From CAVROP01 sp050012175 (GTDB lineage Bacteria > Acidobacteriota > Terriglobia > UBA7540), in contig JBEKHR010000012.1 of the NCBI GenBank assembly GCA_050012175.1, forward strand, positions 66,446-130,445: a stretch of DNA of 64,000 nucleotides. Direction: 5' to 3'. The number at the start of each line of letters is the position of its first letter. The first letter of the stretch is position 1. The translations under genes were made by a program, and so were the position numbers. Shown here piece by piece: positions 54,591 through 63,893 of the stretch. The notes under the pieces were generated by a model that had not been told where the DNA came from, searched no databases, and worked only from the letters and a program-made list of their open reading frames with translations.

Positions 54591-56261
54591 TTGGTGTTTA
54601 ATCGGATTGAATTTATCAGCCAGCGGGGGTGGTGTGTTTGGCTTTGGGTGCTGTTCTCGGGATTCACGGCATTGGGGTTGGCTCTTCCCGTCTTAAATGC
54701 GGTACCTCAAGAAAGCGAGAAGCTAAGCAAGGCGGAAAGGCGCCGCCAGAAGGCAATCCAGAAAGAAATGGAGAGCCCTTATAAGAAATGGCTCAGTGAA
54801 GAAGTTCCTTACATTATTACCGGTGAGGAAAGAGCGGCTTTCAAGAAGCTCACTACAGACGATGAAAGGGAACAATTCATCGAGCAGTTCTGGGAACGGC
54901 GCAATCCGAATCCTGGAAGTCCCGAGAATGAGTTCAAAGAGGAATACTACCGGCGCATTGCCTACGCAAACGAGCACTATGCCTCGGGTATCCAGGGTTG
55001 GAGAACCGACCGCGGGCGAATCTATATCATGTACGGCCCGGCGGACGAGGTAGAATCTCACCCCAGCGGCGGCAGCTACGTTCGACCTACGGAAGAGGGT
55101 GGCGGAGAGACCGCCACTTACCCCTTCGAGCAATGGCGGTATCGTTATATTGACGGCATCGGGACCAACATAATTTTGGAATTCGTCGATCCGACAATGA
55201 GCGGAGAATATCACCTCACCATGGATCCAGGCGAGAAGGATGCTTTGCTCCACGTCCCGAACGCCGGATTAACTGACATGGAATCCATGGGCATGGCCAG
55301 CAAGGCAGACCGCTTTAGCCGTACCGACGGTATGACGATTGGCCAGTCCATGACTGGAACACCCGAGAGCATGAATGAATTCACCCGCCTTGATCTGTAC
55401 GCGAAGATCTGGAAACCGCCTGAGGTCAAGTTTAAAGATCTGAAAGCTGTCGTTACGTCTAAGATTTCCGCGCAGCTTTTGCCGTTCGACGTTCGTACAG
55501 ACTTTCTCCGCGTGACAGATGAGACCGTGCTCACTCCCATTACCCTTCAAGTAGCTTACCGAGACCTGCAATTTCAGAACAAGGACGGGGTGATGCATGG
55601 CGTCATGGATATCTATGGTGAGGTGACCAGCCTGGGTGGCAGGAATGTCAATACATTTGAAAAGAGCCTGGTCTTGGACGTTCCAGAGCATGAGTTTCAG
55701 CGTTTTTTGGAACGCAAGGCAGTATATCAAGAAGCCATCCCATTGCGCCCGGGTCGCTACAAGCTGAGCTTGGTGATGAAAGACAACCTCAGCGGCCACG
55801 TGGGATCGATGGAAATCGGCCTGGTGGTCCCGCGGTTTGACGAAAATAAACTATCGAACAGTTCATTGATTCTCGCGGACCTCATTCAGCCTCTGCCTAC
55901 GAATCAAGTTGGCACGGGCCCGTTCGTAATTGGGGGGACGAAGGTTCGCCCCAGCGTCAACCAAACCTTTACGCGCGACCAGAAGCTTGGCATCTATATG
56001 CAGGTTTATAACCTGGGTCTGGACGTGAAGACGCACAAGCCATCGTTGGATGTAGAATACGAACTACTCAAGGATGGAAAATCCCTTCTGGCGCAATCAG
56101 AGGACGCAGCCAAACTGAAGGACGCCACGCAGCAGTTTACCCTGGAAAAGCAAATGCCATTGAGTGTGCTTCAACCTGGCAAATACACGGTGCAGATAAA
56201 GGTCACGGACAAAATAAATAAACAAACCCTTTTACCTTCGACCACTTTTGAGGTACAGTGA
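54591..56261 (+). CDS. GWxTD-domain protein, exported
   Basis: This 556-residue protein has an N-terminal signal or anchor (WCVWLWVLFSGFTALGLALPV), a charged helical linker (SKAERRRQKAIQKEM), and the GWxTD domain (about residues 60-215), with the region FIEQFWERRNPNPGSPENEF and the name-giving GWRTDRGRIYIMYGPADEVE near residue 135. The C-terminal half is beta-rich (LGIYMQVYNLGLD, VQIKVTDKINKQTLLPSTTF). The domain is common in Acidobacteriota and Bacteroidota and has no established activity. TTG 54591 or GTG 54594 can serve as start; AAGGAG precedes both. The gene is followed by a related envelope-protein gene on the same strand. Confidence 0.9.
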   Translation: MVFNRIEFISQRGWCVWLWVLFSGFTALGLALPVLNAVPQESEKLSKAERRRQKAIQKEMESPYKKWLSEEVPYIITGEERAAFKKLTTDDEREQFIEQFWERRNPNPGSPENEFKEEYYRRIAYANEHYASGIQGWRTDRGRIYIMYGPADEVESHPSGGSYVRPTEEGGGETATYPFEQWRYRYIDGIGTNIILEFVDPTMSGEYHLTMDPGEKDALLHVPNAGLTDMESMGMASKADRFSRTDGMTIGQSMTGTPESMNEFTRLDLYAKIWKPPEVKFKDLKAVVTSKISAQLLPFDVRTDFLRVTDETVLTPITLQVAYRDLQFQNKDGVMHGVMDIYGEVTSLGGRNVNTFEKSLVLDVPEHEFQRFLERKAVYQEAIPLRPGRYKLSLVMKDNLSGHVGSMEIGLVVPRFDENKLSNSSLILADLIQPLPTNQVGTGPFVIGGTKVRPSVNQTFTRDQKLGIYMQVYNLGLDVKTHKPSLDVEYELLKDGKSLLAQSEDAAKLKDATQQFTLEKQMPLSVLQPGKYTVQIKVTDKINKQTLLPSTTFEVQ

Positions 56262-56322
56262 GCACGGCCTGTTATTTTGCCGGGCAGGTGTTGGGCGGTT
56301 TCGGGAGACCTAGGCGATTCAC

Positions 56323-58104
56323 ATGAAAGCTCCAAAATCTGGAATCAGGCTTTCAGCCATTCTTCTGGCGGGGAGCCTTGTTTCCCCTTTGCTTAGTCCG
56401 GTCCGGGCCCTCGCATCGGAATATGGGCGTCTTTCGGGCATCGTCTCGGACAATCATGGCAATCCTTTGATGGGTGCCACGGTTCTGATCATTGGGCCGT
56501 TGTTGATTCCCACCGCCAGCGCCGGGGAACAGGTGGAGCGCGTCATTACCGACGCCAAAGGCAAGTTCGCAGTTGGGCACCTCATTCCGGGCTGGTACTC
56601 CCTTCAGATTATTTCCCCAACGCGGTTACCCGCTCATCGGAACGGGATTAAGGTGGAAGCCGGGCAGACGTCCACATTGAAATTTGTTTTAGGTGACGTC
56701 TTCGCCCCTTTGCGTTTTCAGATTCCCGATACTGGCGCAACCTCTTTGGCTGACGATTGGAAGTGGGTGCTGAGGACTTCCGCAGCCACCCGGCCTATCC
56801 TCAGATACCGGCAGGAGGTTGCAGAGACCACCCCGAATGCTGTAAACCCTCCCCTGCCTGCCAGCCAGCGTCTTGTTGGCATGGCGCCGGGTTCTTCTTG
56901 CTGGGAGCCACTGGCCACGGACCCAGGCATGGGAAGTGTTTTGGCTTACCTTCGCTCGCTGTCCCTGGACTCCGATCTTCTGACGGTGGGCTCAGTCGCG
57001 GCCAACGGAACCCTGACATTTTCAGTGGGGACGGAGTATCGAAAGGGCTTGATCAAGGGTGATTCTGAGGAAATCTCTCTGGTCGTGCACCGATTGGGTT
57101 ACGCAAGGGGCGTGACCGCTGCGGGTGGCGGCGGACAGCTTTCCGATTCCTATGCGCAGGGATTAGTGGCAAGCTACACCCAAACCCGTCACATTTATCC
57201 TCACCTGACATTGACGGCGGGCGTGGATATTGATTACCTAAGTGCGCTTGGGGATGTGATGATCGCCCGACCGCGAATGAAGCTGGCTTACCACCTTTCC
57301 CGTTCCACCGACGTTGCCCTGCAGGTTGGGAAGGGACCATCCGACGGTTCAGGGACTTTGCTGGAACGTGTTAGTAGGCTCGATTCTTTCCCGCTGTTGA
57401 CGCTGCGAGGCTATCGGCCTGAGCTTGAGCAAGGCGACCATTCCGAGATCTCCTTGAACCGCCTTCTGAGTGGTTCCGCGCGGATCGAGCTCGCCGCTTA
57501 CCACGATGGGGTCAAGAACGCGGCTGTTTGGGGGTCGGCTAATGCCGCGGCAACAAGCTGGCTTGCGGGTAATTACGTGGTGAACCCTGCCGTGGGTGGG
57601 ATTTTTGTGAATATGGGTGATTACCACTCTTCCGGATATCGGGCGGTCTATGTACAACGCATAGGAAATCACGTCGAAACTCTCGTCGCCTACTCCGTGG
57701 GGGATTCCCTGTACGCACACGGACTCGTCAACCATGCTCCAAAGGGAGATCTACAAGGTGTGCTCAAGCCCGTTCGTAGCGCCTCCTTGGCCGGAGGAGT
57801 TTCGGCCCGTATTCCTGTCACTCGGACTCAACTGACGACTTCGTACGAATGGGTTCAGCGTGGACGCGTAACCATGGTGGATCCTTACGGCCAAGCCAAT
57901 TTGCAACTGCAACCATTCTTGGATGTCCAGGTCCGCCAGCCCCTCCCTGCCCTTGCTTTCCTCCCCGCCCACATCGAAGCCGTCGCGGAATTCCGGAATT
58001 TATTAGCCCAGGGCTACTCACCCTTGACCCAATCCGGAGAAATGACTCTGCTTCTGAGTTCAGCTTATAAGTCTCTCCGCGGGGGCTTTTCCGTAGAATT
58101 CTAA
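56323..58104 (+). CDS. Carboxypeptidase-regulatory/beta-barrel outer-membrane protein
   Basis: This 593-residue protein has a signal peptide (LSAILLAGSLVSPLLSPVRALAS), a carboxypeptidase-regulatory-like domain (about residues 35-135: GRLSGIVSDNHGNPLMGATV, DAKGKFAVGHLIPGWYSLQI), a linker, and then about 400 residues of beta-strand-rich sequence ending in the aromatic strand RGGFSVEF, as in outer-membrane barrels. No typical TonB-plug motif is evident, so it may be a reduced relative of the Oar-like receptors. It lies 61 bp after the GWxTD gene and may be co-transcribed with it. Confidence 0.75.
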   Translation: MKAPKSGIRLSAILLAGSLVSPLLSPVRALASEYGRLSGIVSDNHGNPLMGATVLIIGPLLIPTASAGEQVERVITDAKGKFAVGHLIPGWYSLQIISPTRLPAHRNGIKVEAGQTSTLKFVLGDVFAPLRFQIPDTGATSLADDWKWVLRTSAATRPILRYRQEVAETTPNAVNPPLPASQRLVGMAPGSSCWEPLATDPGMGSVLAYLRSLSLDSDLLTVGSVAANGTLTFSVGTEYRKGLIKGDSEEISLVVHRLGYARGVTAAGGGGQLSDSYAQGLVASYTQTRHIYPHLTLTAGVDIDYLSALGDVMIARPRMKLAYHLSRSTDVALQVGKGPSDGSGTLLERVSRLDSFPLLTLRGYRPELEQGDHSEISLNRLLSGSARIELAAYHDGVKNAAVWGSANAAATSWLAGNYVVNPAVGGIFVNMGDYHSSGYRAVYVQRIGNHVETLVAYSVGDSLYAHGLVNHAPKGDLQGVLKPVRSASLAGGVSARIPVTRTQLTTSYEWVQRGRVTMVDPYGQANLQLQPFLDVQVRQPLPALAFLPAHIEAVAEFRNLLAQGYSPLTQSGEMTLLLSSAYKSLRGGFSVEF

Positions 58105-58277
58105 CTTCTGGCGAATAGTTAGTGGGCTAGAAGTCTCTGCCTTGAAACCAATTCGTCATGGCGGTCTTCAGAAATCCAAGTGTTTCCGTGCCTGTAGGTT
58201 TCCAAAGGATGGGAACGGAGTTACTGAAAAGTGGAGGCCATATCCCGAATTTTGTAGCGGGCGCTGCTACTATCCTG

Positions 58278-58306
58278 TTGATGTTATATCTGATTGAAAA
58301 TATGAA
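58278..58306 (+). promoter_or_regulatory. Promoter upstream of the sensor kinase
   Basis: TTGATG (58278-58283) and TATGAA (58301-58306) are 17 nt apart in an A+T-rich stretch, about 97 nt before the kinase start. The rest of the 298-bp gap (58105-58402) shows nothing else. Confidence 0.5.
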
Positions 58307-58402
58307 CTTTATTTGTTTCGTGGAACTCCGACTACTGGAATCTAACTTGCTAGGGGTTTGAGGTGGTAGTCTAAACGGCAGCGGACAGGTCGCTGCGTTC
58401 AG

Positions 58403-61231
58403 ATGACAAAAGCTCCGCCTTACCGGTTTACGTCCGTTTCGCTGGCTATCCTTAGCCTGACGCTTATCGTGTTTGCCATTGTCAATCTCCAGCAGCGGAT
58501 CCGCTATCGGCTGCCGGACGATGGGGTATCCTGGGTTGACTCCAAAAGGGGAGTGGAGGCATGGATTGTCACCCCCGATGGTCCAGGTGACCGGGCAGGG
58601 ATCCGGGAGGGCGACCTCTTAGAGTCAATCGACAGAAAACCGATTCACGCGGCGGCTGACGCCGGTCGTGAGATCTTCCGCGACGACATATGGTCTCAGG
58701 CAAGCTATATCCTAGTGCGGAATGGCGAGAAGTTCCAAACCTCGCTGGTTCTTGTTCCGCAAAAAGCGGCCGCGACGGTGCGATATTATCTCAGCCTAGT
58801 GGGCCTGATATACCTGGTCATCGGGACTTTTATACTATTGCGACGCTGGACGGCTCCTAAATCACTTCATTTCTACATCTTTTGCTTGGCGTCCTTTATC
58901 CTTTACACGTTTTCCTATACCGGGAAGCTGAATCTGTTCGATTGGACGGTGTATTGGCTGGAAGTTCTTGCCTTGCTTCTTCAGCCCGCGCTCTACCTGC
59001 ATTTCTGCCTTGGTTTTCCCGAGCAAAAGACTTTCCTGCGCGGTCGGCGTTATGTGATTCCCTCCCTTTATGGGCCAGCGGTAGCCCTGGCGGCTGTTCA
59101 TGTTCTTGTGGCCACGGAGCTCATGGTTCTCCCCATGCCCTTGCTCCAGGTGCGTTGGCTTCTTGACCGCGTCGAGTTCGTGTATCTAGCCGTCTACTTC
59201 TTAGCGGGGGCAGTGGTGCTCCAACATGCCTATTCGCGAGCGCACGTGCCTCTGCTGAAGCAGCAGTTGAAATGGGTGACGCGAGGGACCTGGCTTGCTA
59301 TCGCACCCTTTGCGACCTTCTATGCGATTCCCTATTTCCTCGGGTTTATTCCCAACGCCTGGATGAACCTCTCTGCACTTTCACTTGTCTTTCTCCCCGT
59401 CACTTTTGGTTACGCCATCGTGCGTTACCGCCTGATGGACGTGGATGTCATTTTCCGCAGGGGGATCGCTTACACCTTGGCCACGGCCACCATTGTGGCC
59501 CTCTATTTCAGTGTGATCGGGTTGTTTGCGGATTTCTTCCGATCCACGATCCCGATAACCAGCCGGAGTGGGTGGGTTTTGGCCGTCGTCGTCACCGCCT
59601 TGGTTTTCCAGCCCATGGTGAATTGGATCCAGGTGCGGCTGGATAGGTTCTTTAACCGCGAGCGTTATGACTATCGTCGCACCCTGCTGGAGTTTGCGCG
59701 CGAACTGAGCTCCGAGTTGCATGTTGATCGCCTCCTCGAACAGGTCACTGTAAAGCTGACTGAAACCCTTGGGGTCGATCGCCTAGCGGTTTTTTGGGCG
59801 ACGGATTTGGACCAATTCCGCCTGGTCAAGTCGCGCGGCGTGAGCTACTCCGAGGGACTGGATACAAGTTTCCTTGACCCCGCGCGCAGCCAACAGGGCA
59901 AGGAGTATCTGTTTTTTGACAGTGTCAGGCGCCCGTTTGGCTTCGCGCCCTCGGCGCAGAAAACTATTGAGCAGTTGGACCTGCACTATTACTTGCCCTT
60001 TAAGGTGAAAGAGCGCACCTTGGGTTACCTCGGCCTGGGGAAAACGCGCGATGGGGACTTCCTCTCGAGCGAGGATATTGACCTTCTGCAGACCCTCACC
60101 GGGTACGTCTCCGTGGCGCTTGAGAATGCCCAGCTTTACGAATCGCTCGAGAAGAAAGCTCTTGAATACCAGGCACTGACGGATTTCAGCGAGAACATCA
60201 TTGAATCGATTAACGCCGGCGTTCTCGCCTGCGACCTGGAAGGGAAAGTAGGGTCATGGAATTCCGCCATGGAGAAGCTTTACGGCCTGGTGCGAAATGA
60301 TGCCGTGGGGAAATCGCTGCATGCCATTTTCCCACCCGAACTGTTGGCGGAATTGCCTGGAGCCTCGGATGCGCAGAGCGTCCTGAGTCTGTACAAGTTT
60401 CGCTTACATACTCCGGGCGGTCAGACCCTGATTGTGAACCTTTCGGCGGTCCCACTGGTAGGGAAAGATGGTCACGTACTCGGCAGGCTGCTGATTTTCA
60501 ACGACTTGACCGACCGCGTGAACCTCGAGGACCAGTTGATTCAGGCGGAGAAACTCTCCTCCATCGGCTTGCTGGCGGCAGGCGTCGCTCACGAAGTGAA
60601 CACGCCTTTGGCGGTTATCACTTCCCAGGCCCAAATGCTGATGAGGCAGTTGTCGGCGGATGATTCTCTCTCCCGCACCCTCGACAAGATCATCAAGCAG
60701 GCGTTTCGCGCCTCCGAGATTGTCAACAACTTACTGAAGTTCTCGCGTGTCAGCGGCAGTGAGTATTCCGATCTGGATTTAAACAAGCTGGTCCGCGAGA
60801 CCGTGTCGCTCGTTGAGCCGATGCTGCGCGCCTCCAAGATTTCCGTGAATGCGCAATTGTGTTCCTCATTGCCCTTGGTTTACGCCAACCCCGGAAAACT
60901 CCAGCAGGTTTTCATGAATCTCATCATGAACGCGCGCGACGCGATGCCGCGTGGCGGCGAGCTGACCATCGCTACCCAATGCGAAGACTCCTCCGTTTGC
61001 GTCGAGGTTTCGGATAACGGGGTGGGAATTTCCCCTGAGCATCTCAGCAAGATTTTTGATCCCTTCTTCACTACCAAGTCGACGAGCCGCGGAACGGGTT
61101 TGGGCCTCGCGGTTACGTATGGAATCATTCGCGAGCATCTGGGGAAGATCGAGGTGCAGAGCGCGGTGGGACGCGGCACCTCGTTCCATGTGGAGTTGCC
61201 GGTTGCGAGGAAAGCAGTAAATGTCGCCTAA
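58403..61231 (+). CDS. Hybrid-architecture sensor histidine kinase (PDZ - 7TM-like - GAF - PAS - HisKA - HATPase)
   Basis: This 942-residue kinase has an N-terminal helix, a periplasmic PDZ-like domain (about residues 45-120: VVTPDGPGDRAGIREGDLLESID-like), six or more further membrane helices (about 128-400), a GAF domain (about 425-575), a PAS domain (about 595-705: FSENIIESINAGVLACDLEG), the phosphoacceptor H-box GVAHEVNTPLAVI (His about 730) and an HATPase domain with NLIMNARDAMP, DNGVGI, and GTGLGLAV boxes. Such membrane-PDZ kinases sense envelope or lipid signals. The stop overlaps the downstream NtrC-type regulator by 11 bp, forming a cognate pair. Confidence 0.92.
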   Translation: MTKAPPYRFTSVSLAILSLTLIVFAIVNLQQRIRYRLPDDGVSWVDSKRGVEAWIVTPDGPGDRAGIREGDLLESIDRKPIHAAADAGREIFRDDIWSQASYILVRNGEKFQTSLVLVPQKAAATVRYYLSLVGLIYLVIGTFILLRRWTAPKSLHFYIFCLASFILYTFSYTGKLNLFDWTVYWLEVLALLLQPALYLHFCLGFPEQKTFLRGRRYVIPSLYGPAVALAAVHVLVATELMVLPMPLLQVRWLLDRVEFVYLAVYFLAGAVVLQHAYSRAHVPLLKQQLKWVTRGTWLAIAPFATFYAIPYFLGFIPNAWMNLSALSLVFLPVTFGYAIVRYRLMDVDVIFRRGIAYTLATATIVALYFSVIGLFADFFRSTIPITSRSGWVLAVVVTALVFQPMVNWIQVRLDRFFNRERYDYRRTLLEFARELSSELHVDRLLEQVTVKLTETLGVDRLAVFWATDLDQFRLVKSRGVSYSEGLDTSFLDPARSQQGKEYLFFDSVRRPFGFAPSAQKTIEQLDLHYYLPFKVKERTLGYLGLGKTRDGDFLSSEDIDLLQTLTGYVSVALENAQLYESLEKKALEYQALTDFSENIIESINAGVLACDLEGKVGSWNSAMEKLYGLVRNDAVGKSLHAIFPPELLAELPGASDAQSVLSLYKFRLHTPGGQTLIVNLSAVPLVGKDGHVLGRLLIFNDLTDRVNLEDQLIQAEKLSSIGLLAAGVAHEVNTPLAVITSQAQMLMRQLSADDSLSRTLDKIIKQAFRASEIVNNLLKFSRVSGSEYSDLDLNKLVRETVSLVEPMLRASKISVNAQLCSSLPLVYANPGKLQQVFMNLIMNARDAMPRGGELTIATQCEDSSVCVEVSDNGVGISPEHLSKIFDPFFTTKSTSRGTGLGLAVTYGIIREHLGKIEVQSAVGRGTSFHVELPVARKAVNVA

Positions 61232-62615
61232 GGGCTGTATTCTCATCATTGATGACGAACAGGAAATCCGGGAGAGCCTGGAGCAATTGCTCAGGCTGGA
61301 GGGTTATCAGGCGGACTCCGCCTCGACCGGCGAAGAGGGTCTGAAGAGAATTGAAGGCGGAGTGTTCGACTTGGTTCTTCTGGATATTAACCTTCCTGAC
61401 CGTAACGGCCTGGATTTGCTGAAATCTATAAAACATGACTCGCCGGAAGTCAGCGTTATCATGATTACCGCGTACGACTCCAGCCAGATGGCCTTCCAGG
61501 CCTCCAAGCAGGGCGCGGAGAGTTACGTCACCAAGCCTTGGGACAACGACAAACTGCTGCTCGAAGTCCGGAACCTCCTTGACAAATCGCGCCTTCAAGC
61601 GGAGAACCTCCAGCTTCGCCGGGCGCTGAAACGCTTCGCGCTTCCCAACATCGTGGGCAGAGGCGACAAGATGCAGAAGGTGATGGACCTCATCACCCAA
61701 GTAGCCATCAGCCGCGCCACAGTCCTGATTAGCGGCGAGAGCGGAACCGGTAAAGAGCTTGTCGCCAAGACCATCCATGCCATGAGCCCGCGCGCCGACC
61801 GGGCTTTTGTTCCTGTCAACACCGGCTCAATGCCTGTGGACCTCTTGGAGAGTACGCTGTTTGGCCATGTGAGGGGGGCCTTTACTTCTGCCATCGCCAC
61901 CAAACGCGGATTGTTTGAATTGGCCGATCAGGGGACGATCTTCTTCGATGAAATCGGCACGGTGGGGGTTGAGACCCAGGCAAAACTGCTGCGGGTGATT
62001 CAGGAGCGCGAGTTCATGCGCCTGGGCGGGACGGAAACCATCAAGGTGGATGTGCGCATCCTCGCCGCCACCAACGCCGATTTGCGAAAGTTGGTCCTTG
62101 CGGGGCACTTCAGGGAAGACCTCTATTACCGTTTGAACGTTATCAGCATTTGTCTTCCCTCCTTGCGGGAGCGCAAGGAAGATATTCCTCGCCTCGTGGA
62201 GCACTTTTTGAAGAAGTTTGGCGAAGAGAATGGTCGTCTCGGCCTCCAGTTCTCAGTGGAGGCAATGAAAGCCTTAATGGACTACGACTGGCCGGGTAAC
62301 GTGCGCGAACTGGAAAACGCCGTGGAGCGAGCTGTGGTCCTCGCCTCCGGGCCCACACTGGGTCTTGATCTCTTGCCTGAACAACTGTTTCAAGACGGCT
62401 CGCACGGCGCCCAGGGCCACCCCTCACAGGACTTCGCAGGCCGGTCGCTTTTCGAAATCATGGAAACTTGCGAGCGCAGGATCATTCTCGATATGCTGGC
62501 TCGTACCAACTGGAGCCAGACCGATGCCGCCGAGCACTTCAAGATCCCCCTTTCCACCCTCAATCAAAAGATCAAGCGACTCCAGATCGACGTTAAGCGC
62601 CGCGGGGAATCATAA
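61221..62615 (+). CDS. NtrC-family sigma-54-dependent response regulator
   Basis: This 464-residue regulator has a receiver domain (about residues 1-120) with phosphoacceptor Asp in LVLLDINLPDRNG (about D54) and the KPWDNDKL motif. An AAA+ sigma-54 activator domain (about 145-385) follows, with Walker A GESGTGKE, Walker B GTIFFDEIG, and a C-terminal Fis-type HTH (TNWSQTDAAEHFKIPLSTLNQKI). The sigma-54-contacting loop reads GAFTSA instead of GAFTGA. It should activate sigma-54 promoters when phosphorylated by the upstream kinase, whose gene it overlaps by 11 bp. Confidence 0.94.
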   Translation: MSPKGCILIIDDEQEIRESLEQLLRLEGYQADSASTGEEGLKRIEGGVFDLVLLDINLPDRNGLDLLKSIKHDSPEVSVIMITAYDSSQMAFQASKQGAESYVTKPWDNDKLLLEVRNLLDKSRLQAENLQLRRALKRFALPNIVGRGDKMQKVMDLITQVAISRATVLISGESGTGKELVAKTIHAMSPRADRAFVPVNTGSMPVDLLESTLFGHVRGAFTSAIATKRGLFELADQGTIFFDEIGTVGVETQAKLLRVIQEREFMRLGGTETIKVDVRILAATNADLRKLVLAGHFREDLYYRLNVISICLPSLRERKEDIPRLVEHFLKKFGEENGRLGLQFSVEAMKALMDYDWPGNVRELENAVERAVVLASGPTLGLDLLPEQLFQDGSHGAQGHPSQDFAGRSLFEIMETCERRIILDMLARTNWSQTDAAEHFKIPLSTLNQKIKRLQIDVKRRGES

Positions 62616-62692
62616 TCGCCTCATGTGCAGGGAGGCGGCTCAAGAATGGGCGGATTCGGGGAACTCCTTCCCCTTCAGTGGACCTTTGATTC

Positions 62693-63523
62693 TCAGGGGT
62701 GAGGCAAAGCGTTCAAGTTTCGGAAGTGCTCAGTGGACAGGAACAGAATGATCATCATGCTGGCGTTATATCCCACATGAAGAAAGACGCTGGGCGCCAA
62801 TGAACCGCTCTTACCTCGCGCCAGTGAAAACACCAGCCCTACGAGGAAAATCAGAAACATGTGGTTCCAGGCGCCCCAGTACTCAGGCACGTGCAATCCC
62901 CCGAATAGGATGGCAGTAATCAGGATGGCGAAGCGGAGGCCGACCTGCGACTCGAAGATTGCAAAGAGGATGCCGCGGAAAATCATTTCCTCCATGACCG
63001 GGGCGACCAGAATGGCGAATGCTCCTATGGCATAAGCGGCAGCCCTTGAGTTGAACAGGCTTTCGAGGGGGAATTTAGTTGCATCCGGTAGAACCGGTGG
63101 AAATAAAGCAATGGCAACCGTCATGAGTGTTCCGCCGGCAAGGCAACCGAGTGCTTGCCAGACTGTGATACGTCGCCACCGAAGCGTTGGCCAAAATGGC
63201 TGCCGGTGGTCCACGGCCACGAGAAAAAAAATGAACGCGAGCATCAACCCGTAAAAGACCGTTTGCAGTGCCAGCAAGAAGAAGGGATCGGTGGAGAGTT
63301 GCTGTTTCGCCAAACGCCAGTGGAGAGTTGGCTGAATCAGCGCGTATCCCAGGAGGACGAGGATATTGGCGGCAAACAGCCCCATAGGCACAAAAGCGAT
63401 GAAGAGGAAGAAATCGCGCAGCCCCCAGGGCTTGGGCAGGGATTCCCGCGCGTCCGTGAGTGTGCTCTCCAGGGGTGGAGGCACATCCTGAGGTGGTGTC
63501 TGCTCCTGGGTTTCGTCTATCAA
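62693..63523 (-). CDS. CPBP-family intramembrane metalloprotease
   Basis: This 276-residue polytopic membrane protein contains the CPBP (Rce1/CAAX-like) motifs: APVMEEMIFRGILFA with the catalytic Glu pair and Arg, ITAILFGGLHVPEYWG with motif-two His, and SVFLHVGYNASMM with the third His/Asn. About seven hydrophobic helices surround them. Members act as intramembrane proteases or scaffolds, often in bacteriocin self-immunity. The N-terminus is a short acidic, Pro-rich tail. It starts at TTG 63523, with GGGAGAG about eight bases upstream. The convergent gene upstream in the window is the NtrC-type regulator. Confidence 0.9.
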   Translation of the reverse strand: MIDETQEQTPPQDVPPPLESTLTDARESLPKPWGLRDFFLFIAFVPMGLFAANILVLLGYALIQPTLHWRLAKQQLSTDPFFLLALQTVFYGLMLAFIFFLVAVDHRQPFWPTLRWRRITVWQALGCLAGGTLMTVAIALFPPVLPDATKFPLESLFNSRAAAYAIGAFAILVAPVMEEMIFRGILFAIFESQVGLRFAILITAILFGGLHVPEYWGAWNHMFLIFLVGLVFSLARGKSGSLAPSVFLHVGYNASMMIILFLSTEHFRNLNALPHP

Positions 63524-63893
63524 GACTTACTCTCCCGCAAATCTGCCAGTCGCGTGTTGGCCCGAGGGTCTAACAAAATCTGACGGGTCGTATAACCGGT
63601 CATCTGTAACGGCGACCTCACTACCCGCGAACATGAGTGGGTGGGGAAGAGCGGGAGTCAGAAGTCAGGAGTCAGAAGTCAGAAGAAAGGAGTTCGGCCG
63701 TCAGTCTCCAGCTTCTGAAACCACGGGGCCTGGGGCTGGAGTTCTTCTTCAATCTACGAGGCACGCTTTCTGTCTTCTGACTCCCGACTTCTGACTCCTT
63801 CAATCCGAATGACATACCTACCCGCGTCATGCGCATCCCACTAAAGTCTTTAGCTCGTCACTAGTCACTAGCCACTAGTACTACTACGTTAAG
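63524..63893. other. Intergenic region with AGTC-type repeats
   Basis: No gene is supported. The main content is the inverted repeat at 63654-63798; a 'CACTAGTCACTAGCCACTAGTA' cluster lies near 63859-63880. Confidence 0.6.
63654..63798. repeat. Inverted element built from GGAGTCAGAAGTC words
   Basis: A 25-nt left arm (63654-63678) and a 25-nt right arm (63774-63798) are complementary with one mismatch. Each arm is itself a tandem repeat of GGAGTCAGAAGTC. The layout matches the AGTC-type palindrome at 493-569. Confidence 0.85.

Noticed and set aside
58158..58361. 67-residue frame between the barrel protein and the sensor kinase
   Set aside because: No ribosome-binding site or family similarity, and it covers the likely kinase promoter.
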